A stretch of DNA of 64,000 nucleotides from JAVJRN01 sp040218415 (lineage in GTDB: Bacteria > Bacteroidota > Bacteroidia > Cytophagales > Cyclobacteriaceae). Each line of letters opens with the position of its first letter. Positions within the stretch are counted from its first letter, which is position 1. The notes beneath the pieces were generated by a model. That model made no database searches. It had not been told where the DNA came from and saw nothing but the letters and a program-made list of their open reading frames with translations. This document shows, piece after piece, positions 1 through 7,641 of the stretch. Where the stretch lies: contig JAVJRN010000010.1 of the NCBI GenBank assembly GCA_040218415.1, forward strand, positions 68,183 to 132,182, given 5' to 3'. Both the position numbers and the translations under genes were made by a program.

Positions 1-52
1 TTGTTTAGTTGGCAAGGTATTTGAAAAGCAAATTAAACAAATCATTAAAACC

Positions 53-1636
53 ATGAGAAGACTATTTGCTATTATCGGCTATCTATTTATTTCGGTGCTC
101 CATGCAGCACCTATTCAATTAAAGAGTATACCTAAAGCCGTGGTAATATATTTGAATAAGGCTGAAGTTTCGCGGGTAGGAAGTGTTGAACTTTCGGAGG
201 GCGAACAGGATGTTATTTTCACGAATTTGTCTTCAAAAATAGATGCTAATTCCATTCAAGTCAGTGGAACAGGTGATCTCATCATCCTGAATACAAGTTT
301 CAGACCGAATTATTTAATGGAAAATTCTTTGCCTAAGGAATTAAAATGGATCAAAGATTCCATTAATTATTACGAAAAAGAGCATAGCATATTGTCTAGT
401 ACGCGAAAGGCACTTAAAGCCGAAGAGGATATGCTCCATGCGAATAAAACTGTTACTGGAGAAAAAGGTATTACCATTGATCAATTAAAGGACATTACTT
501 CCTTTTATAAAAACCGAGTGCAGGAAATAGCCAATGAATTGTATGATATTGACCTAAAGAGCAAACAGATTACATTAAAACTTGATCGGCTTAGAAAACA
601 ATTGAACCTAAAGACAGCAACATTGAATCAGCAGCAAGGTGAAGTTGTGGTGAATGTTTTAGTGAAGAATAAAACAAAGGCGAGTTTTAATCTGTCCTAC
701 ACCGTGAGAGATGCTGGTTGGTATCCGACTTATAATATGAGAACGGATGGATTGAGTAATGAGATGACATTAGAGCAGTATGCTGTAATCAGGCAAAATA
801 CTGGTGAGCATTGGGATAACGTAAATTTGTCGGTTTCCACTCAAAATACGGATAGAAAGCAAAAGCCGAACATATATCCTTGGTACTTGGATATTAGACA
901 GCAATACTTGAGTAAATCGGCTCCTCAGGCGAGAGTCATGTCAATGGCAATGAATGAAATGAAAGCTGAAGATATTGTGGTAGAAGACATGGAGTCTTCC
1001 GCTGATTATGTGCAAAATGTAGAGAATAGTCTTTCAATGAGATATGATCTAACCGTGAAATATTCCATTGAAAATGGTGAAAAAGGTAAGCGAGTTGCTC
1101 TTAATAATTATCAGCTACCAGTTACTTACAGCCATTTTTCTATTCCAAAAATCGTGGAATCTGTATTTTTTACAGCTAAGGTGAGCAATTGGCAAAACCT
1201 GAGGTTACTTCCGGGTGAAGCGAATATTTTTCTTGAAGGCTCATTTGTTGGGCAGTCTTTTATTGATCCAGCGAGTATGGATGATGAACTTGTGGTTTCC
1301 TTAGGCGTAGACGCAAGCGTCCTGATTGAGAGAAAATCATTACTTGATTTTACAGATGATCAGATCATTGGGAGTAATCGAAAAAGGAACTATGCGTTTG
1401 AATTGATAGTGAAAAATCAAAAAAACAAAGAAATTGAGATAAAACTGCTTGATCAGGTGCCACTATCTAAGAATGATGAAATATCCGTAGATGTAGAGGA
1501 ATTGTCTGGCGGAAAATTAGATAGTGCAACAGGAACAGTCAGCTGGCAGATAAAACTCAACCAAACGGAGCAACAAAAAGTAAAACTGGCTTATGAAATT
1601 AAATATCCGAAAAATAAGCGAGTGAATGGTTTATGA
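53..1636 (+). CDS. DUF4139/DUF4140 domain protein (MuiA-like), exported
   Basis: A 527-residue protein with an N-terminal signal peptide (hydrophobic residues about 5-18, ending in HAAP). An N-terminal DUF4140-like beta domain (about 25-125) is followed by a coiled-coil stretch (about 105-200) and a C-terminal DUF4139 domain (about 210-520) containing the typical motif YTVRDAGWYPTYNMR. Family members are called mucoidy inhibitor A-like, but their biochemical role is not established. It is probably periplasmic or outer-membrane associated. The gene converges with the ppx-like gene and the two overlap by six bases. The family assignment is firm, the function is not. Confidence 0.85.
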   Translation: MRRLFAIIGYLFISVLHAAPIQLKSIPKAVVIYLNKAEVSRVGSVELSEGEQDVIFTNLSSKIDANSIQVSGTGDLIILNTSFRPNYLMENSLPKELKWIKDSINYYEKEHSILSSTRKALKAEEDMLHANKTVTGEKGITIDQLKDITSFYKNRVQEIANELYDIDLKSKQITLKLDRLRKQLNLKTATLNQQQGEVVVNVLVKNKTKASFNLSYTVRDAGWYPTYNMRTDGLSNEMTLEQYAVIRQNTGEHWDNVNLSVSTQNTDRKQKPNIYPWYLDIRQQYLSKSAPQARVMSMAMNEMKAEDIVVEDMESSADYVQNVENSLSMRYDLTVKYSIENGEKGKRVALNNYQLPVTYSHFSIPKIVESVFFTAKVSNWQNLRLLPGEANIFLEGSFVGQSFIDPASMDDELVVSLGVDASVLIERKSLLDFTDDQIIGSNRKRNYAFELIVKNQKNKEIEIKLLDQVPLSKNDEISVDVEELSGGKLDSATGTVSWQIKLNQTEQQKVKLAYEIKYPKNKRVNGL

Positions 1637-2566
1637 ATCAGCATTTAGTGAATGGACGGTGTTCAGCAGAACACCTTCCTTTAGTGCGTATGCCGAAACG
1701 CGAATTTGATTCAATTGGCACGTATTAAAGATGAATTGAATTAAAACAGAGGCTACAACGATCATATCTACTCGTAAAGGAATCATTCCTGGAATAGCTA
1801 ATCTCTCCTTTCTATTCTTTCTCAAAATATCTTCATGTATTCTCTGAAAGGCCTCCATGGTGAGGGGCAGTTCAGCTTGCTCTCCTTCCAATTTGATCGA
1901 AGATGCTTCACGATAAATATCACTCAGTGTGTCAAATGTTCCGGAGGAGCCGATGAGCGTTTTTGGTTTGTATTGGTTGCAGGCGTTGAATAATTCTTGT
2001 AAGCTGTTTTGTAAGTATTTATTGAGCGCATCAATTTCGGGCGCTTGGATAGGATCATTTTTATGGAAAAGTTCCATGAGTCTTTGACCACCAATTTCGA
2101 AACTTTGCTTCCAGAGTAATTGATCATCTGTGCCAATAATAAACTCGATACTACCTCCACCAATATCCATGATTAGCCCTGGTTGAGCACCTATTTTTAA
2201 AGCCTTTGTCACTCCATAATAGATATATTCGGCTTCTTGCAATCCGGTAATAATTCTGGTTTCAATACCTGTTTCAGCTTTGATGTCCGAAACTAATTGC
2301 TTTCCGTTCGAGGCGCTTCTGATAGCGCTTGTAGCGGTAGCAAACACCTTTTTGATGCCAAAAGCATCAATCATTTCTTTAAAACCTCGCATGGTGTTGA
2401 TGGCTCTTAAAGATGCTTCTTCGGTAATCATTCCTTTATTAATTCCTTTTTCTCCAACTTTTACCGCTACTCGTTCTTTGTGAATCACAGTAAACTCACC
2501 TTCCATCGTTTCTACGATAAGAAGATGAAAAGTATTGGTACCCATATCAATGACTGCTACTTTCAT
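1631..2566 (-). CDS. ppx: Ppx/GppA family exopolyphosphatase
   Basis: A 311-residue cytoplasmic phosphatase of the ASKHA fold. Visible motifs are the N-terminal phosphate-1 loop (IDMGTNTFHLL, about residues 6-16), ATATSAIRSA (about 76-85), and the phosphate-2 loop DIGGGSIEF (about 138-146). Its length matches the short Ppx/GppA form common in Bacteroidota that lacks the C-terminal HD-like domain. It should hydrolyse polyphosphate or pppGpp; sequence alone does not separate the two. The start ATG at 2566 leaves a complete N-terminal beta strand. Confidence 0.9.
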   Translation of the reverse strand: MKVAVIDMGTNTFHLLIVETMEGEFTVIHKERVAVKVGEKGINKGMITEEASLRAINTMRGFKEMIDAFGIKKVFATATSAIRSASNGKQLVSDIKAETGIETRIITGLQEAEYIYYGVTKALKIGAQPGLIMDIGGGSIEFIIGTDDQLLWKQSFEIGGQRLMELFHKNDPIQAPEIDALNKYLQNSLQELFNACNQYKPKTLIGSSGTFDTLSDIYREASSIKLEGEQAELPLTMEAFQRIHEDILRKNRKERLAIPGMIPLRVDMIVVASVLIQFIFNTCQLNQIRVSAYALKEGVLLNTVHSLNADS

Positions 2567-2785
2567 ATGCGCTAAAAAAAGTGCAAGATATAAGGTTAAT
2601 TCTTTTTGTACATCCTATTTATTTGTTACTTAATTGAATCGAAAATTTCTGCTAATTTTCAATTTATAACCCTTTTTTAAGGCCTTTTTTTGAGAAAAGC
2701 GCAAAGTTTCATCTTACATGCGAGTTAAAACATGGAGCAAACTCATTAGAATTTATTGTCATGTAAGATTAATCTTTTGAAATTA

Positions 2786-2798
2786 TTTTAAGGATTTG
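2786..2798. repeat. 13-base direct repeat, left side of the alginate island
   Basis: TTTTAAGGATTTG occurs here and again exactly at 37499-37511. The two copies lie just outside the two ISAs1-like relics that bracket the polysaccharide locus. The identity is seen directly; a role as a target duplication or recombination scar is inference, and chance matching in AT-rich DNA cannot be excluded. Confidence 0.45.
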
Positions 2799-2802
2799 GC
2801 TA

Positions 2803-3195
2803 GAGAAATCGCTTTTAGATTCTTATCAATTTGGCATGTTAGTTATCGTCTAATGCAGGTGACTGTATTTTAATAACTTTAAATTTCTTGATTGAATTAT
2901 CCTGATAAATTAATGATAAAGCCATTTTGGATATAATGTTATAATTATGTTTGAGTGCGCAATATCCCTTTTTTTCAAGGAGTAGTCTTCTTTAAATATC
3001 ATATCTTGTAGCCAATGGGTGTTGTTCTTAATCTTCCACAGTTTTTGAACCACATGGTTTAAGCGAGCAGAGTCTGCAGGCGAAGAATTAATATAATATC
3101 TGATTTCGTGGTATGACTTACATTATGTTTATCCATCCGTACAAGAGTGATCTTCACTAAGCTTTTCGGGGATTTCAATAAGTATCGGTCCTCAT
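2803..3195 (-). pseudogene. ISAs1-family transposase C-terminal relic, left copy
   Basis: Translation of the minus strand gives broken reading frames with the ISAs1 transposase signature. First comes EIRYYINS, then W-x-IKNNTHWLQDMIFKED, matching the family pattern of a Trp-x-IEN-x-LHW-x-LD stretch followed by an acidic E-D pair. Stops and frameshifts interrupt it and only the C-terminal third remains. A second diverged copy in the same orientation is at 37201-37492. The copies still share long matches such as the stretch reading AGTTATCGTCTA on the plus strand. Confidence 0.65.
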
Positions 3196-3219
3196 GCCTA
3201 GGACCACAAACCTTACTTG

Positions 3220-3556
3220 TTAAGCTCGACTTTTTTGTTTCGAGCAAGCCAATTTACGCTTAATATTAGGTGCTATTCGGCCTATTTCTTTGTGTCTTCT
3301 ACTATTATATTTGATCATAAATGCATCAATACGATGATTCAATTCTAATCCATCTTCAGAAGGGTTCAAATAGATATAGCACTGTTTGATTGATCTCCAA
3401 AAGGGTTCTATTAATATATTGTCAATGGCTATTCCTTTTCCGTCCATTCTGATCTATATGTTGTTTTCTTTGAGTGCTGGGATGATCTCTTAGACTTGTA
3501 AACCACCAGTCGGCTCTATATGAGACTTGATCTGAATTAATGATTTCTGGTTGAAG
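3220..3556 (-). pseudogene. IS3-family transposase (OrfB) C-terminal relic
   Basis: The minus strand encodes a 75-codon open stretch (3220-3447) beginning MDGKGIAIDNILIEPFWRSIK and continuing into YNSRRHKEIG. This matches the end of the rve integrase domain of IS3 OrfB, with the third acidic residue in the IEPFW motif. Upstream, out of frame or across stops, are PEIINSDQ (the INSDQG motif) and FTSL. The N-terminal half of the transposase is missing, so it is inactive. It abuts the left ISAs1 relic. Confidence 0.7.
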
Positions 3557-3603
3557 AAGCAATAATTAATATAAAATTAGGAACTACATTTGTGACTGAT
3601 TAG

Positions 3604-3617
3604 ATTGGTTGACCAGT
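3604..3617. promoter_or_regulatory. GntR/FadR-type operator, upstream of the first gntR
   Basis: ATTGGTTGACCAGT is an inverted repeat with TGGT/ACCA half-sites, the usual form for FadR-subfamily regulators. It ends 21 bases before the ATG at 3639, a position suited to autorepression. The same palindrome occurs at 5458, 9979 and 31727. Confidence 0.65.
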
Positions 3618-3638
3618 TAAAGTAACCGAAAAAGTACC

Positions 3639-4376
3639 ATGGAATTACTAAATAACTTTAGTCGTATTGAAATTGAAACTCCGGTAGATAAAATTATTAA
3701 ACAAATTAAAGTACTGATTACATCAGGTCAGCTAAAACCAGGTGATAGGATGCCTGCTGAGAGGAAACTTTGTGAAAAATTGGGTGTAGGTCGTACTCAC
3801 TTAAGAGATGCAATAAAGAAACTTGAGTTTTATGGAATACTCAAAACTATGCCTCAAAGTGGTACTGTGGTAGCTGGTATGGGTATTACTGCCTTAGAAG
3901 GACTTATTTCGGATGTCTTAATGTTAGAGGCTAATGACTTTCATGCTCTGGTTGAAACAAGAGTTGTTTTAGAGGTTAATTCGGCTAGGTTTGCAGCAAT
4001 GCGACGCTCTGATCAAGATATTAAGCAGATGACTAATGCGCTCCACGATTATGAAAAAGCAGTGTCAAATGGAGAGGATACTGTAGAACATGATTTAATG
4101 TTTCATTTGAAAATAGCAGAGGCAAGCAGTAATTCGGCACTCAAATCTCTGATGTTGATTATATCGCCGGATATCCTTACCTACTTCAAAGAAAGTAATG
4201 CCTGTGCGGGGGATAGACCAATATCCGCTTTGGAGGAACATTATATTATCTTAGAACATATTAAAAACCAGAATCCCGACGAAGCTTCGGCTACAATGAA
4301 AAATCATTTACAAGACATATTAGATTATTCATTGAGCCAAAATCAATTAGTCGAAATGAAAATAGGTAAAGCTTAA
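3639..4376 (+). CDS. FadR-subfamily GntR transcriptional regulator (copy 1)
   Basis: A 245-residue cytoplasmic repressor. A winged helix-turn-helix at about residues 10-80 contains GQLKPGDRMPAERKLCEKLG and GVGRTHLRDAIKKLE. An FCD ligand-binding domain (about 95-235) follows, with metal-ligand-type residues in the D-L-M-F-H motif and later His residues. FCD GntR proteins commonly bind uronate or ketodeoxy sugar acids, so KDG, DEH or a related alginate product is the likely ligand (inference). The protein is closely related along its full length to the product at 5514-6257. An operator palindrome sits just upstream. Confidence 0.9.
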   Translation: MELLNNFSRIEIETPVDKIIKQIKVLITSGQLKPGDRMPAERKLCEKLGVGRTHLRDAIKKLEFYGILKTMPQSGTVVAGMGITALEGLISDVLMLEANDFHALVETRVVLEVNSARFAAMRRSDQDIKQMTNALHDYEKAVSNGEDTVEHDLMFHLKIAEASSNSALKSLMLIISPDILTYFKESNACAGDRPISALEEHYIILEHIKNQNPDEASATMKNHLQDILDYSLSQNQLVEMKIGKA

Positions 4377-5050
4377 ATTTTATCCATAAGGCCTTATCGA
4401 AATCTTGAGAACTAAGAGGTTCTCTTTCCAATTATCATAGTTCAAGTGGGTATTGCTCAGATCTAAGAAGGATTATTTTGAATCTTGGGAATAACAATGA
4501 TGCATCAGATTAGGTATCTAGTTGCTATGTAGAAACTTAGAAAAAAAATAGGCGTAATTTCATGCAGCCAACTGTTAACATTTACTTCAAAGCAATTGTG
4601 AAATTAGCCAATAAAAATCACTCATTAAATAATTCCTAGTGAGCCTCTAGCAAACTTTATCATACTTAGCATACGGATGGATGACTTTATCTAGAAAAGT
4701 AAAACCATATTTATGCTCATTTCCAAATAAGGGCTTTTCTTAATTCATTGCCGTCTTATTTTTTGTCTTTTAGAACTAGTAAAAAGAATTGCGCTGGATG
4801 ACTGGCTTTGGAAGATTGGCTTTTTGAATGACTAGACTTACGAAAAACAAAAAGGCTAGCAATACAAGAGAGTCAGTTTTTTGCTAAAAAACAACCTTCT
4901 TATTCTTTAGTTTCTTGAAACCAAATAGGCTTCTAGGTTCAATAGCAGCAGTTGGTGGGGCAATAAATTTAATATTCTTAAAGTGGGATACTTTTTTGTC
5001 TTTTGATTGTCAATAATAATCTAGATTTTGTTTAGAATGATTAGAGAGGC

Positions 5051-5290
5051 TCAGTCTGCAGTCTTTCTGGACCGCCGAAGAAGTCTCTCTTCCCGTATTT
5101 TAATGATTTGATGAGTCAGTACTTCCATATCACAAGAAACCAGCTTGAAATAAACCGGTATTTTATCGGAGGTCGTAAGATCAAAAGGTTATTCGTTGTT
5201 TTCCTTAATACCTTCAAATCGGAGCTTCTCTTTTGACGTTTTATATTCTTCATATGTCTCGTGACTACTTCATCTCATAATTTTAAAGTC
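5051..5290 (-). pseudogene. Unidentified gene relic
   Basis: One minus-strand frame reads as protein-like sequence interrupted by two stops. It includes YEEYKTSKEKLRFEGIKENN, then PFDLTTSDKIPVYFKL, then EVLTHQIIKIREERLL, before a final stop at 5051-5053. The residue composition looks coding, but the family is not recognised. Confidence 0.3.
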
Positions 5291-5457
5291 CAACAGATAT
5301 ATCTGGGTAATTTCAAATAACTTGAGATTATTAAATCATTAATTAGAGCCCCAATAATCAGTGTTTATTATCTTTTTTTTACTCTGAAGGATATTATTAT
5401 GTAAATATTTCAATTAAAAAAACAGAAATATTTGGAGTTTCAACTAGTTCAATATAA

Positions 5458-5471
5458 ATTGGTCAACCAAT
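5458..5471. promoter_or_regulatory. GntR/FadR-type operator, upstream of the second gntR
   Basis: ATTGGTCAACCAAT is a perfect palindrome, extending by one base each side to AATTGGTCAACCAATT. It lies 42 bases upstream of the ATG at 5514. It is the best-conserved copy of the motif along with the one at 9979. Confidence 0.7.
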
Positions 5472-5513
5472 TAGTAATCAATTACCCACCCAATAAGGTA
5501 GAAAAGGAAGGAA

Positions 5514-6257
5514 ATGGAATTGTTAAGCAATTTTTCGCAGATAGAGATCGAGTCCCCAGCTGACAAAATAATTGGTCAGATTAAGGAATTGATTTCATCT
5601 GGTCAGCTCAATGCAGGCGACCGTCTACCTTCTGAACGAATGTTGAGTGATAGATTGGGTGTTGGACGTACGCACTTAAGAGAGGCACTCAGAAAATTGG
5701 AATTCTACGGTATTCTTAAGACCCATCCTCAAAGTGGGACAGTAGTGGCAGGAATGGGTTTACCTGCTTTAGAAGGGTTGATAACAGATATGCTCAGCCT
5801 TCATGGGAATGACTTCAAGTCTCTTGTTGAGACTCGTGTAATTCTCGAATCTAATGCAGCAATGCTTGCCGCGATACACAGAACAGATGAGGATTTGATC
5901 GAATTAGAAAGCGCTTTAGAAGCTCATAAAAAAAAGGTGAGAAATGATGAATCTTCTGTTGAGGAAGATTTATTGTTTCATTTGAAGATTGCTGAGGCAA
6001 GTAAGAATTCTGTATTGAAGTCTTTGATGCTTATCATTACTCCAGATATAATGTCATATTTTAAAACACATGATGTCTGCGGTGAAGGGCGATCAGAAAT
6101 TGCTTTGAAACAGCACGACATGCTTCTTAAGTACATTAGAGAAGGAAAATCAGAGGCCGCAGGTACCCTATTAAAGGAACATCTTAATGATATAGTCATT
6201 TACGTGAATAGCCTGAACTTCAATGTTGAGGAAAACCGAATGCACAAAAAACATTAA
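5514..6257 (+). CDS. FadR-subfamily GntR transcriptional regulator (copy 2)
   Basis: A 247-residue paralog of the regulator at 3639-4376. It has the same N-terminal start MELLxNFSxIEIE, winged helix-turn-helix (about 10-80, GVGRTHLREALRKLE) and FCD domain (about 95-235) with the D-L-L-F-H motif and downstream His residues. Its recognition helix is nearly identical to copy 1, so both probably read the same TTGGTnnACCAA operators. Differences concentrate in the FCD domain, suggesting different ligands or hetero-regulation (inference). The stop codon overlaps an imperfect operator-like sequence. Confidence 0.9.
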   Translation: MELLSNFSQIEIESPADKIIGQIKELISSGQLNAGDRLPSERMLSDRLGVGRTHLREALRKLEFYGILKTHPQSGTVVAGMGLPALEGLITDMLSLHGNDFKSLVETRVILESNAAMLAAIHRTDEDLIELESALEAHKKKVRNDESSVEEDLLFHLKIAEASKNSVLKSLMLIITPDIMSYFKTHDVCGEGRSEIALKQHDMLLKYIREGKSEAAGTLLKEHLNDIVIYVNSLNFNVEENRMHKKH

Positions 6258-6270
6258 TTGGTTGACCTCA
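6257..6270. promoter_or_regulatory. Imperfect GntR operator-like site before the PKD lipoprotein gene
   Basis: ATTGGTTGACCTCA keeps the left half-site and the centre of the palindrome but loses part of the right half. It lies about 90 bases upstream of the ATG at 6360 and touches the stop of the second gntR gene. It may be a weaker operator for 6360; this is uncertain. Confidence 0.4.
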
Positions 6271-6359
6271 ATTCTTAATGCCCAAATTCTAAGCAATAGA
6301 AAGACCAATAAGAGTATAATTTTAACAACTATTAATTTAAACGTAAACAAGTAACTATT

Positions 6360-7421
6360 ATGAAGAACATGTTAACAAATGCAAGTAAGAAGGTCATCCT
6401 AATGATGTCTTTACTAGCATCAATGGCGGTGCTAGTTTCCTGTGATGGGGATGATGATGACACAACAGTTGAACCAGATCCAGATCCAGCCACTGTGAAC
6501 GCAGGTTTTACTTCCGAAGTAAGTTTGGATAATTCTTTTACCTACACTTTCACGAATACTACAGTGATTCTTGGAATTGATAACCTTACTGGATCATATG
6601 TTTGGGACTTTGGTGGAAACGGGAGCTCTACTGATAAAGATCCTGTATATACTTTCACTGAAGCAGGTGAGTTCGTAGTGACAATGACAGCTACTGCTGC
6701 TGATGGAACAGTTGGAACACCAGCTACTGAGACAATCACAGTTACAGCACCAAAGAACAAATGGGCTAGAATAGCTGACACTGATCCTGATGATACAGGT
6801 GAGCTTAGGCTTAGTCCGACAGATTCAATTAGAACAGGAAGAGTCACTTTTCTATATAGAGTACCTGCTGGTGCTTCTGACGGCTTTATTAATGTTTCAG
6901 GTACGTCAACAACTGGTGATGAAGCGCTTGTTGAAGTAAGAATTAAAGATGAGGGGGATCATGCTTTCAGAGAAGGTGCTTCCGACGAAGCAATTGCTGC
7001 TGCAAATTTCCCAGCATCTAAGGCTGATGTTTGGGTGCCTGTTGAAGTGAGCTGGTCTGCAAACGGAACGGATGCGCCAACTTATAGCGTTTCAATGGAT
7101 GGTCAAGTTGTGCTCGCTGATGGAATAAGTACAACCAATGGTGGTGATGGAGATGTTGCTGGTCATTTAGCAGCGGTAAAAGATGGTGCGCATACTTTCC
7201 AGTGGAAATACGGCGGAAATAGTGCAACTGATGAATTTCATTTTGATGTTGATGATATCGTAGTATACTCTTCTGATTCAGGATCTGAGGTAGAAGTTTT
7301 CAGCGATGATTTCCAAGGCTATCAAACAGGTACAGATTTGCACCCTGGTGAAGATGAGGCAAATCCAGCTACTGTCTATCACATTAATACTTCTGAAGCG
7401 TCAGTTTTAGAAGAGGAGTAA
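6360..7421 (+). CDS. PKD-domain surface lipoprotein, putative glycan-binding protein
   Basis: A 353-residue lipoprotein. The signal peptide ends at Cys28 (VLVSC) and is followed at once by an acidic run DGDDDD, resembling the export signal that sends Bacteroidota lipoproteins to the cell surface. A PKD domain follows (about 45-130, with the motif YVWDFGGNG). The C-terminal domain (about 133-340) looks like a beta-sandwich of the carbohydrate-binding type, with conserved Trp in VWVPVEVSW and TFQWKYGG. It lies between the regulators and susCD and is followed by its own terminator, so it is probably highly expressed. A role as the SusE/F-like alginate-binding protein is inference. Confidence 0.75.
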   Translation: MKNMLTNASKKVILMMSLLASMAVLVSCDGDDDDTTVEPDPDPATVNAGFTSEVSLDNSFTYTFTNTTVILGIDNLTGSYVWDFGGNGSSTDKDPVYTFTEAGEFVVTMTATAADGTVGTPATETITVTAPKNKWARIADTDPDDTGELRLSPTDSIRTGRVTFLYRVPAGASDGFINVSGTSTTGDEALVEVRIKDEGDHAFREGASDEAIAAANFPASKADVWVPVEVSWSANGTDAPTYSVSMDGQVVLADGISTTNGGDGDVAGHLAAVKDGAHTFQWKYGGNSATDEFHFDVDDIVVYSSDSGSEVEVFSDDFQGYQTGTDLHPGEDEANPATVYHINTSEASVLEEE

Positions 7422-7460
7422 GATTAAAATATTTAAGGAAAATTATAGTTAAAAATAAAA

Positions 7461-7490
7461 GGGAGCATCTTGTCAGATGCTCCTTTTTTA
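7461..7490 (+). terminator. Intrinsic terminator after the PKD lipoprotein gene
   Basis: A 9-bp stem GGAGCATCT / AGATGCTCC with loop TGTC is followed by a T-rich run. It ends the transcript of the lipoprotein gene 40 bases after its stop. Confidence 0.85.
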
Positions 7491-7641
7491 ATGCTACGAT
7501 TCGTCTTTAATGTCTTTTCTGAAAAGAAAGTTATTATTCTAAAATGTACTTGTTAATGATTTCCGTTGAAATACCCCAAATCAGCCTAAAGCATTCAGAA
7601 TTAGAGCCAATATTATTTTAAGCGCATTAATCAACAACGTT

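Larger units (their letters stand above)
4377..5513. other. Long gap between the gntR paralogs, decayed sequence
   Basis: No intact gene was found over about 1.1 kb. All frames are broken by stops. One coding-like fragment on the minus strand (about 5051-5290) is listed separately. The rest shows no recognisable motif. The gap separates two duplicated regulators and probably holds remains of lost genes or an insertion. Confidence 0.5.
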
